NCBI GenBank assembly: GCA_902536485.1
Contig: CACAXP010000010.1
Span: 1-38,803, forward strand
DNA length: 38,803 bases
Source: an uncultured Alphaproteobacteria bacterium
GTDB taxonomy: Bacteria; Pseudomonadota; Alphaproteobacteria; Methylaequorales; Methylaequoraceae
Reading direction: 5' to 3'
In this document: piece by piece, positions 8,204-18,078 of the stretch
How the letters are laid out: the number at the start of each line of letters is the position of its first letter
Position numbering within the stretch: the first letter of the stretch is position 1
The notes under the pieces: model-generated
What the model was told of the DNA's origin: nothing
What the model saw: the letters and a program-made list of their open reading frames with translations, nothing else
The model's database searches: none
Position numbers and translations under genes: made by a program

Positions 8204-10069
8204 ATGAAGTTTAGAGACGGCATCTCAATCATTGTGACTGTCTATAATAAAGAACAGTTTATTTCTAAAACTTTAGAAACAATAACCCAACAAATGAGTG
8301 GGAACTCTCAACTTATTATTATCAATGACGGATCAACGGATAAGTCAGAATTAGTAATTAAAAAATTTATTAAGTCACAAAATAAAGACATTAAATATAT
8401 AAAACAACAAAATGCTGGTCCTAGTAAAGCCGTAAACTCTGCGTTTAAATTTGTAAAATATACTTATTTAAAGTTTGTAGATGGTGACGACATTATTGCA
8501 CCTGACGCACTAGTTTATATGAAAAAAGAAATGGAAAAGTTAGGCCTTGATCTTCTCTATGGTCATTGGGGTTGGGAAAAAAATATTAACGATTTTAAAT
8601 TTAAAAAGGACAATCAACCTGCTTTTCTTATTAAAAATCCTGTTGAAAAATTCTTACCAGGGGGATGGGGAGGCTCAAGTAATTCAATGATTAAAAGCTC
8701 AGTATTTAAATCTATTGGTGGCTGTGATGATGAGGTTTTTGTTCAAGACTTTTCCTTACCAATGAGAGTTGCAGGATTTCACCTAAAAAATAAAGGTAAT
8801 AAAAAGTTTAAGATTGGACAGAGTCAAAAATTAATGTGTGTGGCTCCAGAATTTATTGAAAATAGAATTATAAGTAATAATGGACAACTTCTTTATGACC
8901 TATCAATAGCAACAATAAACTTTTTGGAAAGTCATAAATTTGTAAAAAAAAGTTTAGTTAAAGAATGTAAAATAAAAATTCTCTCTCGATGCTGGTCGTG
9001 GCAAAGAAGACACAATAAAGTTTCATTTTTTAATAGATTATTTTTAACGTACTTAAATAATAGAATATTGAAAAAAGTATCTCTTGAGATACTTAGACTT
9101 ACAGTCTTCGATACTTGGAAAGGTGAATCCCTTAGAAAAATAAAATTAAAAACTGAACCGAAGAAAATTTTAATCTATGTTGGTTTAGATCTTCTTGGGG
9201 ATGCCTTATTAAAGTTTCCTTTTTTAAAACATCTGAAAGACATATTTCCACAATCTGAAATAGTTTGGAAGTCAGGAAAAGGATATTCAATTTTCAAAAG
9301 AGGGTTAAAGCCATTAACAGAAAAAATTATTCATTCAGTTGATGAAAGAGAATTTGGTTCTTCTGTTTTGGATTTTTTTAAAATACAAAAATTTGATAAT
9401 TACGATATTGTAATCGATACTCAAAAAAGATTTCTTACTACACTTTTACTTAAAGCCATACCTACAAAAGTCTTTATATCATCGTCAGCAAATTATCTGC
9501 TATCAGATTTTGTCCCCTCAAATAGAGGCGAAACAAATCTCACAAAACAATTAATTAATCTTGCTAATGTTTTTTCTTCTGAAAAATTTAAAGAATCTTT
9601 ATTGCATAAATCAAACACATCACGAAAAGTAGTCATATGCCCAGGAGCTTCTGTTAACTGGAAGATGTGGGATATTAATAATTTTTTGAAAGTAGGGTTA
9701 TTTATAAAAGAAAAAAAACATATTCCAATTTTTATTTTAGGCCCTAAAGAAAAAAGACTTTATTCAATACTAAAAAAAAAACACTTTCCTGGACTTAAAA
9801 TTGTAGAAACTAATAACCCTTTAAAAACTATAAATATTTCAAAAGATTGTAAGTTTGGTATTGCAAATGACACTGGCTGTGGTCACTTAATAGCCAACAG
9901 TGGAATTCCTCTAATCTCACTGTTTGGACCCACAAATCATCATAAATTTGCTCCAATAGGTAACTCTAAGAATACTGTCATCTCATCACAGGATTTATAC
10001 AAAAATAATAACATCAACATGATCAAGACTGTGGATGTAATTGAAACCATAAAGACAATAATTGATTAA
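8204..10069 (+). CDS. Bifunctional glycosyltransferase: GT2 domain fused to GT9 (heptosyltransferase-like) domain
   Basis: Residues 5 to about 230 form a family 2 glycosyltransferase with SIIVTVYN, Asp42 in INDGSTD and the metal-binding DGDD at 93-96. From about residue 320 a family 9 domain follows, with KKILIYVGLDLLGDALLKFP, the donor-site CPGASVNWKMW and the signature NDTGCGHLIANSGIPLISLFGPT, as in ADP-heptose:LPS heptosyltransferases. It is cytoplasmic, with no obvious membrane helix. It probably adds two sugars in LPS core or another surface glycan; substrates cannot be read from the sequence. It lies 50 bases after phoB on the same strand. Confidence 0.85.
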   Translation: MKFRDGISIIVTVYNKEQFISKTLETITQQMSGNSQLIIINDGSTDKSELVIKKFIKSQNKDIKYIKQQNAGPSKAVNSAFKFVKYTYLKFVDGDDIIAPDALVYMKKEMEKLGLDLLYGHWGWEKNINDFKFKKDNQPAFLIKNPVEKFLPGGWGGSSNSMIKSSVFKSIGGCDDEVFVQDFSLPMRVAGFHLKNKGNKKFKIGQSQKLMCVAPEFIENRIISNNGQLLYDLSIATINFLESHKFVKKSLVKECKIKILSRCWSWQRRHNKVSFFNRLFLTYLNNRILKKVSLEILRLTVFDTWKGESLRKIKLKTEPKKILIYVGLDLLGDALLKFPFLKHLKDIFPQSEIVWKSGKGYSIFKRGLKPLTEKIIHSVDEREFGSSVLDFFKIQKFDNYDIVIDTQKRFLTTLLLKAIPTKVFISSSANYLLSDFVPSNRGETNLTKQLINLANVFSSEKFKESLLHKSNTSRKVVICPGASVNWKMWDINNFLKVGLFIKEKKHIPIFILGPKEKRLYSILKKKHFPGLKIVETNNPLKTINISKDCKFGIANDTGCGHLIANSGIPLISLFGPTNHHKFAPIGNSKNTVISSQDLYKNNNINMIKTVDVIETIKTIID

Positions 10070-10111
10070 TTTTATCTAATTATTGAATTTTTTAACTAAG
10101 GAGAATAAGTA

Positions 10112-10324
10112 ATGAATAACTTGAAGTGGCTGGGAACTTTTTTTGTTTTAATAGGAATACTTCTCACAAATATAAATATCTATCCCCTGAATATATTTTT
10201 TCATGGTTTTGGAGTTGTTCTATGGACATCCTATGGTTTTTTAGGTAAAGACAAAGCTATAATGACAAACTTTGGCTTCCAAATTCCAATTTTTGCATTC
10301 GGTATTACAAATTACTTTTTCTAG
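10112..10324 (+). CDS. Small two- to three-helix membrane protein of unknown function
   Basis: The 70-residue product has hydrophobic segments at about 5-25, 28-45 and 52-70, with hardly any soluble part. The start follows a good ribosome site (AAGGAG 8 bases upstream), which argues for a real gene. It ends inside the last 4 bases of the convergent adenosine kinase-like gene. I do not recognise the family with certainty. It may be carried on the transcript of the preceding glycosyltransferase, 42 bases upstream. Confidence 0.6.
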   Translation: MNNLKWLGTFFVLIGILLTNINIYPLNIFFHGFGVVLWTSYGFLGKDKAIMTNFGFQIPIFAFGITNYFF

Positions 10325-11289
10325 ATTGAAGATTTGAAGTCATCGTTTGGCCTCGCACCAAACTGGGTAATAATTTTAGCAGCTACCTTACATCCAAAAA
10401 TAGCAGCGTCTTGCGCTGACGAATTGTTTTGAAGCTTAAATAATGCTCCTGCAGCAAACATATCTCCAGCTCCAGTTGTATCAACTACATTGTTTACTGG
10501 TGGAGTTTTTATTTTATCAAATTGTTTATTTTGAAATAATGTAGCTCCATTTTTACCTTGCGTCATAAAACTAATATCAACCATCTTTGAAATTTGCTTT
10601 GATATAGAATCTGTGTCTGTTGATTGAAAGATTTCGTAAAATTCGCTCTCATTTCCAATTAAAATATCCACTGATTTATCTATAAAGCTTGAAAAGTCAT
10701 TTGCATACATTTTAGTTAACCCTGGGTCAGATAATGAAAAAACAACTTTAATGTCTTTTCTTTTTGACAACTCAACTGCTTTCCTAATTGCATTTTGTGC
10801 CGATTGAGAGCTCCATAAATATCCCTCTACAAATAAAAATTTCACATCGTTAAAAAAATCTTCTTCTATATCGCTTTCACTTAAAGTAGTACTTGCCCCT
10901 AAAAAAGTTTGCATAGTTCTTTCTCCATCAGGAGTAACTAACACAAGACATCTCGCTGTTGGCAAGCCACTGTCTGATTTTGTGCAAAGAAACTGAGTTC
11001 CAGTGATTTGCATTCTTTTTGCAAAGTCTTGACCAAGCTCGTCGTTTTTTACCTTTCCACAGAAGGATGCACTTCCTCCTAAAACAGAAATCCCAACCAT
11101 TGAATTCGCAACTGAACCACCAGAATCTTTTTTGGTTGGCGTAACGTCATTTACAATTTTATCTGACTCTTCCTGCTCAACTAAAACCATTGACCCCTTG
11201 GACAAGTTATTTTTTTGTAGATAGGAATCTGAAGTTTCAACTAAAATGTCTAGTACAGCATTACCCATACCTAAAACTTTTTTAACCAT
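10321..11289 (-). CDS. PfkB-family carbohydrate/nucleoside kinase, likely adenosine kinase
   Basis: The 322-residue ribokinase-fold enzyme begins with LGMGNAVLDILVE, has the Gly-rich GGSVANSMVGISVLGG segment and ends with the catalytic motif DTTGAGDMFAAGALF, where the Asp acts as base. The N-terminal GNAVLDI and the SVANS motif resemble adenosine kinases of alphaproteobacteria, which phosphorylate adenosine to AMP in purine salvage. Another sugar or nucleoside substrate is possible. The start overlaps the end of nth by 8 bases, so the two are co-transcribed leftward. Confidence 0.85.
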   Translation of the reverse strand: MVKKVLGMGNAVLDILVETSDSYLQKNNLSKGSMVLVEQEESDKIVNDVTPTKKDSGGSVANSMVGISVLGGSASFCGKVKNDELGQDFAKRMQITGTQFLCTKSDSGLPTARCLVLVTPDGERTMQTFLGASTTLSESDIEEDFFNDVKFLFVEGYLWSSQSAQNAIRKAVELSKRKDIKVVFSLSDPGLTKMYANDFSSFIDKSVDILIGNESEFYEIFQSTDTDSISKQISKMVDISFMTQGKNGATLFQNKQFDKIKTPPVNNVVDTTGAGDMFAAGALFKLQNNSSAQDAAIFGCKVAAKIITQFGARPNDDFKSSI

Positions 11290-11926
11290 AATAAATCTCT
11301 TTTTTAAAAAATTCGCAAAACTCCTTTATTTTACATACATTACATTCAGGGTTTCTCGCTTTACAAACATATCTTCCATGAAGAATAAGCCAATGATGTG
11401 CATCTTTCATAGCCCAGTTAGGAATTATTTTCAAATAATTATTTTCAACCTCTAAAACATTTTTCCCTTTTGCTAATCCAATTCTATTTCCAAGCCTAAA
11501 CAAATGAGTATCGACAGCTATAAAAGGTTTATTGAAATATGTATTCAAAATTACATTTGCTGTCTTTCTTCCTACACCGGGTAACTTAATCAATTCATCA
11601 CGATTGTCAGGGACAACAGAATTAAATTCTTCAATTAACTTTTTACTCAATAGAAAAACATTCTTAGCTTTGGAGTTAAATAAACCAATATTCTTGATTA
11701 AATTTTTAATTTTCGAAATACCAAGTTTATACATCTTTTCAGGTGTGTCTGCTTTCTTAAATAGCTTTTCTGTGACTTTGTTAACACCCTTATCTGTCGA
11801 CTGTGCTGATAAAACAACCGCTACTAATAAAGTAAATACATCTTTATAGTAAAGTTCAGTCGTTGGTGACGGATTTTCTTTTTTCAGTATTTTAAAAATT
11901 TTATTTATATTTTGTTCTTTCCCCAT
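11282..11926 (-). CDS. nth: Endonuclease III, DNA glycosylase/AP lyase
   Basis: Removes oxidised pyrimidines and cleaves the resulting abasic site in base-excision repair. At 214 residues it matches E. coli Nth. The helix-hairpin-helix LPGVGRKTA spans 115-123 with the Schiff-base Lys121, the catalytic aspartate is Asp139 in VDTHLFRLGNRIGL, and the C-terminal four-cysteine motif (CKARNPECNVCKIKEFC) binds a 4Fe-4S cluster. It is divergent from a DUF2244 gene, a frequent alphaproteobacterial neighbour. Confidence 0.95.
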   Translation of the reverse strand: MGKEQNINKIFKILKKENPSPTTELYYKDVFTLLVAVVLSAQSTDKGVNKVTEKLFKKADTPEKMYKLGISKIKNLIKNIGLFNSKAKNVFLLSKKLIEEFNSVVPDNRDELIKLPGVGRKTANVILNTYFNKPFIAVDTHLFRLGNRIGLAKGKNVLEVENNYLKIIPNWAMKDAHHWLILHGRYVCKARNPECNVCKIKEFCEFFKKEIYYG

Positions 11927-11974
11927 TCTTAAATTATAGCTTTAAAATATAAAAAAAAAATTCTATATAATCTT

Positions 11975-12448
11975 ATGACCAATAATTTTCTCGATATAAC
12001 TGTTCTCCCATACAGAAGCTTATCAAAAAAAAACTTTAGAAACCTTATGATAATTGTGAGCATCATTTTCTTTTCTATTGGAGTTTTTTTTTGGAGCCTT
12101 GGTGCTTGGCCTGTTTTTGGCTTTCTTGGTTTAGATGTTCTTCTTTTATATTTAGCTTTTAAAATTAATTATAAAAAAGGAGAAATTTTCGAAAACCTTA
12201 AGCTTTTTAAATCTAACCTAGTAATTACGAGAGTCTTTCCATCAGGAAAAGCACAAAAATGGAGTCTTGAGCCTTATTGGACAAAAGTAGATCTATTAAA
12301 TACCTCACCGAATGAGTATAAACTTGTTCTTAAATCTAAAGAGAAGGTTGTTTTACTGGGAGCATTCTTAAATTTAAATGATAAAAAAAAATTAATGAAA
12401 AGAATAGATGACGCTCTTTTGATGTATAAAACAACTGCCAAGGCTTAA
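11975..12448 (+). CDS. DUF2244 family membrane protein
   Basis: The 157-residue protein has two adjacent membrane helices (about 24-45 and 47-65) around the diagnostic segment FFWSLGAWPVFGFLGLDVLLLYLAF, followed by a soluble beta-rich C-terminal domain. That pattern defines the DUF2244 family, common in alphaproteobacteria and often divergent from nth, as here. Its function is not known. The EamA transporter gene follows after 17 bases and may be in the same transcript. Confidence 0.85.
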   Translation: MTNNFLDITVLPYRSLSKKNFRNLMIIVSIIFFSIGVFFWSLGAWPVFGFLGLDVLLLYLAFKINYKKGEIFENLKLFKSNLVITRVFPSGKAQKWSLEPYWTKVDLLNTSPNEYKLVLKSKEKVVLLGAFLNLNDKKKLMKRIDDALLMYKTTAKA

Positions 12449-12465
12449 CTCTGACGAACATTAAT

Positions 12466-13353
12466 TTGAATTTTTATTTCAGCTATTTTGGTCTTTTTTT
12501 ATTATCCGCTATTTGGGGAAGTTCTTTTATATTTATAAAACTAAGTGTTGATTCAATTCATCCTGTTTTATTAACGTCTTACAGATTAATAATCGCATCC
12601 GTAATTCTTCTTTTTTTTTGTAATTTAAATAAGATTAAGAAACTTTTTAAAAATAATAAAAAAGACCTAATTATTATAGCTTTGTTTGGAAATGTTTTAC
12701 CTTTCAATTTAATAAGCTGGAGTCAATTACATGTAGACAGCTTAATCGCCTCTACATTGATAGGAACTATGCCTCTTTTTACTTTATTAATTTCTTTTAA
12801 TTTTTTTAAAGAAAGGTTTAAAATTCAAACAATAAACGGTCTAGTCTTAGGTTTTTTTGGCGTGATCATTTTTTTAAAACCAAACCATGAATCAATTACA
12901 AATAGTAATTTATTTTATCCACTACTTATAATATTTTCTTCAATCTTATATGCCTTCTCAGCAAACTGGGTTAAAACTGTCAAAGAAAACGCCTCATTTG
13001 AGTTAGCTTGTTCCTCCATTGGGGTTGCCGCCTTTTTTTCTATTCCTTTATCCATTTTTCTTTTTTTTATGGGTGATAACCAAGTTTCCATCCTTCTTTC
13101 AAACATAACATTGAAAAGCTTTATCTCTGCAAGTTTCTTGGGAGTTTTATGTACTGGTTTAGCTATTTCAATTTTCTTTAAGCTTATAGAGAGTAAGTCG
13201 GCTGTTTTTGCAAGTCAAAGTAATTATTTAATACCCTGCTTTGGTTTCCTTTGGTCATATATTTTTTTAGAGGAGATTTTTACTTTAAATTTAATAGCTG
13301 GTTTTCTATTAATCGTAATTGGTGGATTTTTAGTTAACAGACAACTAAAATAA
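12466..13353 (+). CDS. EamA/DMT-superfamily transporter
   Basis: A 295-residue inner-membrane protein with about ten hydrophobic helices arranged as two EamA repeats. The first helix carries the usual LLSAIWGSSFIFIKLS and each half ends with FFGVIIFLKP or IGGFLVNRQ. Such proteins export or import metabolites such as amino acids and nucleosides; the substrate cannot be told. No ATG is near the expected N-terminus, so TTG at 12466 is the likely start. The gene ends directly against the convergent lipoprotein gene. Confidence 0.85.
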   Translation: MNFYFSYFGLFLLSAIWGSSFIFIKLSVDSIHPVLLTSYRLIIASVILLFFCNLNKIKKLFKNNKKDLIIIALFGNVLPFNLISWSQLHVDSLIASTLIGTMPLFTLLISFNFFKERFKIQTINGLVLGFFGVIIFLKPNHESITNSNLFYPLLIIFSSILYAFSANWVKTVKENASFELACSSIGVAAFFSIPLSIFLFFMGDNQVSILLSNITLKSFISASFLGVLCTGLAISIFFKLIESKSAVFASQSNYLIPCFGFLWSYIFLEEIFTLNLIAGFLLIVIGGFLVNRQLK

Positions 13354-13902
13354 TTATTTTTTGAATTCAAATCTTTCTGGTTTTTCACCTACTTCATATT
13401 CTTGAGGTTCCATGGCTGGTTTAACTTCTTTATCATCTTCAATTGCATATATTTCTTTAATTGCAGTTTGAAAATTTACTCGCGCAATTTCAAGGTTTCG
13501 CTCAGCATAACTCACTGAACCACCTAACCATGCGTTGTCCTCTAACGCGTTGCTGGCTTGAATGAGAAGTTCAGATGCTTCTATCAGTGAACTGTGAATT
13601 TTTCTCAGCTTTCCTGAGCTTGGAATAGATAATTTCTTAAGCTCGTCAGGTCTTCCAAAAAGTTCAAGGTTTCCTTTTACCAATTCCTCAGCTTCTTTAA
13701 AATGATCCTCGTCAGCTCTGTCGTTTCTAAGGTTAAATGCATCTAATAAACGTCCTTGAATTATTATGGCGTTACCTAGATGACCAAGCCTTACATCCAT
13801 CATCGATTTATATGAATTAAGGTCATCTTCAGATATTTTTTCCTCACAAGAAAGTGCAAATAAAGAACAAATAAGAACGCAAAATAACTTTAACTTTTTC
13901 AT
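13354..13902 (-). CDS. Predicted lipoprotein of unknown function
   Basis: The 182-residue product has a lipoprotein signal peptide (MKKLKLFCVLICSLFALSC, lipobox ALSC), so it should be acylated and held at a membrane facing the periplasm. The rest is mostly helical, with charged residues and a Pro/Glu-rich tail. I do not recognise the family. ATG at 13902 is preferred over the TTG one codon upstream. It follows dapB by 4 bases and is probably the last gene of the dnaK-dnaJ-dapB strand. Confidence 0.7.
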   Translation of the reverse strand: MKKLKLFCVLICSLFALSCEEKISEDDLNSYKSMMDVRLGHLGNAIIIQGRLLDAFNLRNDRADEDHFKEAEELVKGNLELFGRPDELKKLSIPSSGKLRKIHSSLIEASELLIQASNALEDNAWLGGSVSYAERNLEIARVNFQTAIKEIYAIEDDKEVKPAMEPQEYEVGEKPERFEFKK

Positions 13903-13906
13903 CAAA

Positions 13907-14686
13907 TTAACCTAACATATCTATTAATGAGTACATACCAGGTTTTTTGTTAAAAATCCAGATAGCAGCTTTTAAAGCACCATTTGAGAATATTTTTCTA
14001 TCTGTTGCCCTATGTGTTAATTCAATCCTTTCACCATCCATAAAAAAGTAAACTGAATGTTCGCCTATTACATCTCCACCTCTAATAGAAGAAAACCCTA
14101 TTTCGTTATTTTTTCTCAGTAAATTAGATGATTGTATTCTATAGATGTTACTTTTTTTCACTTTAGCTCCTTCATTGATAGATTCTGCAAGTGTTAAAGC
14201 AGTACCTGAGGGTATATCTCTCTTCATATTGTGATGAATTTCACTTATTTCAATGTCAGACTCTTCTGAGATATTTTTAGCTGTTTTTTTTACTAACTCT
14301 TTTAAAATATTGATTCCCAAACTCATGTTAAATGATTGCAGAATTTTTAAACCTTTACAAAGCTTTAAAAACTTTTTTTCCTGACTTTTTGTAAATCCAG
14401 TTGTTCCAGTTACAACTGCTGTTTGCTTGTTACTGTTTCTAAGTTCTTCTAATAGATTAATTGTTGCCTCTGGAATCGTAAAATCAATAATAACGTCTGA
14501 TTCACCAACCAATTTTTTTAAATTCGAGTGAACCACAATGCCTTCAAGCTCCTTACCTATAATTGAATGTTTTTTATTCTCGCATAAGCTTGAGAGTTGT
14601 AATTCCGCAAAATTATTAATCTGTTTAAGAATGCTTTCACCCATTCTTCCTTTAGGCCCAAAGATACCTATTTTAATTTTTTTCAT
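13907..14686 (-). CDS. dapB: 4-hydroxy-tetrahydrodipicolinate reductase
   Basis: DapB catalyses the NAD(P)H-dependent reduction in the diaminopimelate/lysine pathway, which also feeds peptidoglycan. The nucleotide-binding loop is IGIFGPKGRMGESI, and the catalytic and substrate motifs are VTGTTGF and EIHHNMKRDIPSGTAL. I set the start at 14686 because AAGGA sits about 6 bases upstream; a longer frame to 14713 overlaps dnaJ and adds nine unlikely residues. The product is 259 residues, a normal length. It follows dnaJ by 8 bases. Confidence 0.93.
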   Translation of the reverse strand: MKKIKIGIFGPKGRMGESILKQINNFAELQLSSLCENKKHSIIGKELEGIVVHSNLKKLVGESDVIIDFTIPEATINLLEELRNSNKQTAVVTGTTGFTKSQEKKFLKLCKGLKILQSFNMSLGINILKELVKKTAKNISEESDIEISEIHHNMKRDIPSGTALTLAESINEGAKVKKSNIYRIQSSNLLRKNNEIGFSSIRGGDVIGEHSVYFFMDGERIELTHRATDRKIFSNGALKAAIWIFNKKPGMYSLIDMLG

Positions 14687-14694
14687 CAGATTCC

Positions 14695-15816
14695 TTAAGT
14701 TAATCCTTCCCAAAAGTCTTTAACTTTAGAAAAAAAACCGGAACTTTCTGGACTATTTTTCTGAGTTAATTCTTCGTTAAATTCTCTTAACAACCTTTTT
14801 TGATTTTCAGATAAGTTTTTAGGAACCTCAACTGATAGAGATATTATCATATCGCCAAAAGATGTAGATCTTATCGTTGGCATACCTTTGCTACTAAGTC
14901 TGAACTGGTCTCCGTTTTGTGCTCCTGAGGGAATTTTAACTTTAACCTTGCCACCAGAAACTGTTGGAACATCAACTGAAGCTCCAAGAGACGCGTCAAC
15001 AATTGATATAGGAACATTACAAAAAATATCAGTTGCATCTCTCTCAAAGATAGGGTGAGGGATCATACTTACAAACAAATACAAGTCACCAGGTGATGAG
15101 CCGTTTGGGCCAACTGCGCCCTCTCCTGATAATCTTATTCTACTTCCGTCTTCAACACCTGCAGGAATATTGACCTCAAGCTTTCGATTTTTACGCCTTC
15201 TTCCCTCACCATTACAAGCTTTGCACGGATCTGAAATCACTTGTCCAGAACCCCCACATGCCGAACATGTTCTTTCTACTGTAAAGAATCCCTGAGATGC
15301 TCTAGTTCTTCCTGTACCTCCACATACTCCACAAGTTTTAAGACCACTTCCACTTTCAGAACCTGACCCTTCGCAGACATCACAGGTCACAAGGGTATCA
15401 AAAGATATTTCTTTTTTTACACCCGTATAGGCTTCTCTTAAATCAACTTCAACCTCATATTTGAGATCTTGTCCTCTTTGTTCTCTTTGTCTACTCTGTC
15501 TACCGCCCATGTCTCCAAAAAAATCTTCGAAGATATCTGAAAAACTTCCAAAACCACTAAAACCGTCGGAAAAACCGCCACCACCACTTTGGTTAAATGC
15601 GTCGTGACCATAAGTGTCGTACGCTTCTCTTTTTTCCGAGTTTGAAAGAACTTCATATGCCTCAGAAACTTCTTTAAATTTTTTTTCTGATTCTGCGTCT
15701 CCAGGATTTTTATCCGGGTGGTATTGCATTGCTAGTTTTCTGTAAGCTGATTTAAGGTTGCTAGAATCAGCATCTTTTGAAACACCTAAGACATCATAAT
15801 AATCTCGCTTTGACAT
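14695..15816 (-). CDS. dnaJ: Co-chaperone DnaJ
   Basis: DnaJ delivers unfolded proteins to DnaK and stimulates its ATPase. All domains are present in 373 residues: the J domain with YHPDK near residue 32, a Gly/Phe-rich linker ([15 protein letters not shown]), four zinc-binding CxxCxGxG repeats at about 145-215 ([32 protein letters not shown]), and the C-terminal client-binding domains. It starts 20 bases after dnaK. Confidence 0.97.
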   Translation of the reverse strand: MSKRDYYDVLGVSKDADSSNLKSAYRKLAMQYHPDKNPGDAESEKKFKEVSEAYEVLSNSEKREAYDTYGHDAFNQSGGGGFSDGFSGFGSFSDIFEDFFGDMGGRQSRQREQRGQDLKYEVEVDLREAYTGVKKEISFDTLVTCDVCEGSGSESGSGLKTCGVCGGTGRTRASQGFFTVERTCSACGGSGQVISDPCKACNGEGRRRKNRKLEVNIPAGVEDGSRIRLSGEGAVGPNGSSPGDLYLFVSMIPHPIFERDATDIFCNVPISIVDASLGASVDVPTVSGGKVKVKIPSGAQNGDQFRLSSKGMPTIRSTSFGDMIISLSVEVPKNLSENQKRLLREFNEELTQKNSPESSGFFSKVKDFWEGLT

Positions 15817-15836
15817 GACGCATTCGAAATAATTAA

Positions 15837-17816
15837 TTAAGCTGATTTTTCTTTATTGTCATCAGAGTCTTTTTTATCTGTAACATCTTCAAAGTCAGCG
15901 TCCACAACTTTTTCATCTTTTTTAGCCTTTTTGGCTTTATTCGCCTTGGTGTCGGCTTTGCCTTTGCCACTATCCTCAGAGGCCTTTTTTTCTTTTTCAG
16001 CTTTTTCTTGAGCTTCCTTATACATAATTTCGCCTAATTTCATAGAATTCTGAATCAAGGTGTCTGTTTTCTCCTTTAAAGCAGCAGTCTCTGCCTTTTC
16101 GTCCTTAAGAAGGTTTTTAAGTTCTTCTAAAGATTTTTCTATTTTGTCTTTGTCTTCTTTTGGAACTTTGTTACCGTGATCTTTAAGGCTTTTTTCCGTA
16201 CTGTGAACTATTGAATCTGCATTATTTCTTGCTTCAATAGCCTCAAGTTTTTTCTTATCAGACTCGGCATTAGCTTCAGCGTCTTTAACCATTTTTTCAA
16301 TATCTTCTTCGCTTAAACCACCGGATGCTTTTATCTGTATCTGATGCTCTTTTCCTGTTGCTTTGTCTTTTGCTGAAACTTTAACAATCCCATTGGCATC
16401 TATATCAAAAGTAACCTCAATCTGTGGTGTTCCCTTTGGTGCTGGAGGAATTCCTACCAAATCAAATTGACCTAACAATTTATTATCTGTTGCGATTTGC
16501 CTTTCGCCCTGAAAAACCCTAATTGTAACCGCAGATTGATTATCATCAGCTGTCGAAAATACTTGGCTCTTATTTGTCGGAATAGTTGTGTTTTTCTCTA
16601 TTAGCTTAGTAAAAACCCCACCTAATGTTTCAATACCAAGAGAAAGCGGAGTAACATCTAGCAGAAGAACATCTTTAACATCTCCCGACAAAACACCACC
16701 TTGAACAGCTGCCCCGAGTGCCACAACCTCGTCTGGGTTAACGCTTCTGTTGGGTTCTTTTCCAAAGAAATTTTTGACAGCTTCAATGACCTTTGGCATT
16801 CTGGTCATACCACCAACAAGGATAACATCGTTTATCTCACCGGCACTTAGCCCTGCATCATTTAATGCCTGCTTGCAAGGTTCAATAGACCTGTCAACAA
16901 GGTCAGAAACTAATGATTCAAATTTTGATCTAGAAAGCTTTATATTTAAGTGCTTAGGCCCAGAGGAGTCGGCTGTTATAAAAGGTAAGTTTACTTCTGT
17001 TTGAGCTGACGTCGACAGCTCAATTTTAGCTTTTTCTGCTGCCTCTTTAAGTCTTTGTAACGCTAATTTATCGTCTTTGAGATCTATTGATTGTTCCTTT
17101 TTAAATTCAGCGGCAAAATAATCTATTAAAACATTATCGAAATCTTCTCCACCTAATTTTGTGTCTCCGTTTGTTGCTTTAACTTCAAATACACCATCAC
17201 CAATTTCAAGAATAGAAATATCAAACGTACCCCCACCTAAATCATAAACTGCAACGGTACCTGCTTTTTTCTTATCTAGCCCGTATGCAAGAGCCGCTGC
17301 TGTTGGTTCATTTATAATTCTTTTAACATCAAGACCAGCTATCTTTCCAGCATCTTTGGTAGCTTGTCTTTGAGCATCGTTAAAATACGCTGGAACTGTG
17401 ATAACAGCTTCCTTAACTGACTTTCCTAGAAACTTTTCTGCAGTTTCTTTCATTTTTTGAAGAATCATTGCGCTAATCTGACTTGGTGAGTGTTTTTTAC
17501 CTCCTATCTCAACCCATGCATCGTCATTATCACCAGCAACGATTTTGTATGGTAGGACTTCTATATCTTTTTTTACTGCTGGGTCATCCATTCTTCGACC
17601 TATGAGCCTTTTGATTGCAAATAAAGTTTTTTCAGGGTTAGTCACAGCTTGCCTTTTAGCTGATTGTCCGACAAGGTTTTCATTGTTATCAGTAAAAGCA
17701 ACCATTGAAGGTGTTGTTCTGGTACCTTCAACATTTTCTATTACTTTAGGGGATTTACCATCCATTATGGCAACACACGAATTAGTGGTACCTAAATCTA
17801 TTCCAATAATCGACAT
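15837..17816 (-). CDS. dnaK: Chaperone DnaK (Hsp70)
   Basis: The main Hsp70 chaperone, cytoplasmic and ATP-driven. The ATPase domain opens with [17 protein letters not shown] and contains [17 protein letters not shown]; the substrate-binding domain follows at about 390, and the C-terminal tail is rich in Lys, Ala and Asp. The start at 17816 is fixed by AAGGAG 7 bases upstream and by the conserved MSIIGIDLG; the upstream in-frame extension is not part of the protein. It is 659 residues, slightly longer than E. coli DnaK because of the charged tail. Confidence 0.97.
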   Translation of the reverse strand: MSIIGIDLGTTNSCVAIMDGKSPKVIENVEGTRTTPSMVAFTDNNENLVGQSAKRQAVTNPEKTLFAIKRLIGRRMDDPAVKKDIEVLPYKIVAGDNDDAWVEIGGKKHSPSQISAMILQKMKETAEKFLGKSVKEAVITVPAYFNDAQRQATKDAGKIAGLDVKRIINEPTAAALAYGLDKKKAGTVAVYDLGGGTFDISILEIGDGVFEVKATNGDTKLGGEDFDNVLIDYFAAEFKKEQSIDLKDDKLALQRLKEAAEKAKIELSTSAQTEVNLPFITADSSGPKHLNIKLSRSKFESLVSDLVDRSIEPCKQALNDAGLSAGEINDVILVGGMTRMPKVIEAVKNFFGKEPNRSVNPDEVVALGAAVQGGVLSGDVKDVLLLDVTPLSLGIETLGGVFTKLIEKNTTIPTNKSQVFSTADDNQSAVTIRVFQGERQIATDNKLLGQFDLVGIPPAPKGTPQIEVTFDIDANGIVKVSAKDKATGKEHQIQIKASGGLSEEDIEKMVKDAEANAESDKKKLEAIEARNNADSIVHSTEKSLKDHGNKVPKEDKDKIEKSLEELKNLLKDEKAETAALKEKTDTLIQNSMKLGEIMYKEAQEKAEKEKKASEDSGKGKADTKANKAKKAKKDEKVVDADFEDVTDKKDSDDNKEKSA

Positions 17817-17863
17817 AATAATGCTCCTTTTCTTCCTACATATAGTAAATTGGACAGAATTCA

Positions 17864-17946
17864 TTTAATAGCCCTTTAGTAGGCACTATTAAAAAAATGT
17901 TAATAAAGCTAATAACTTATATTATGAATATAACCTTTAAATCAAG
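17864..17946 (-). promoter_or_regulatory. dnaK leader: candidate heat-shock promoter and inverted repeat
   Basis: On the minus strand CTTGATT (17940-17946) is followed 13 bases later by CATAAT (17921-17926), resembling RpoH-type promoters. Downstream, an 8-bp inverted repeat TTTAATAG (17864-17871) and CTATTAAA (17886-17893) with a 14-base spacer would lie in the dnaK leader, where CIRCE operators usually sit. It does not match the CIRCE consensus. The rest of the 17817-18078 gap shows no gene. Confidence 0.35.
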
Positions 17947-18078
17947 AAAAAAATGAAAATTCTTGTCGATGTTCTTAGTCACTATATCCAAAAAAAATTT
18001 TAGACTTAATAAACATTATCCCCGCAAAATCAGGGAGAGTAAATTTTACACAGAGATTTTAATAAAATTGACTTTCTA

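Noticed and set aside
14687..14713. Longer dapB start
   Set aside because: It would overlap dnaJ and add residues outside the conserved N-terminus; the ATG at 14686 has a ribosome site.
17898..17906. TGTTAATAA as a DnaA box near dnaK
   Set aside because: The same weak nonamer occurs here in a non-origin context, showing that TTATTAACA alone is poor evidence in AT-rich DNA. For the origin call I rely more on gene order and the closer nonamers.
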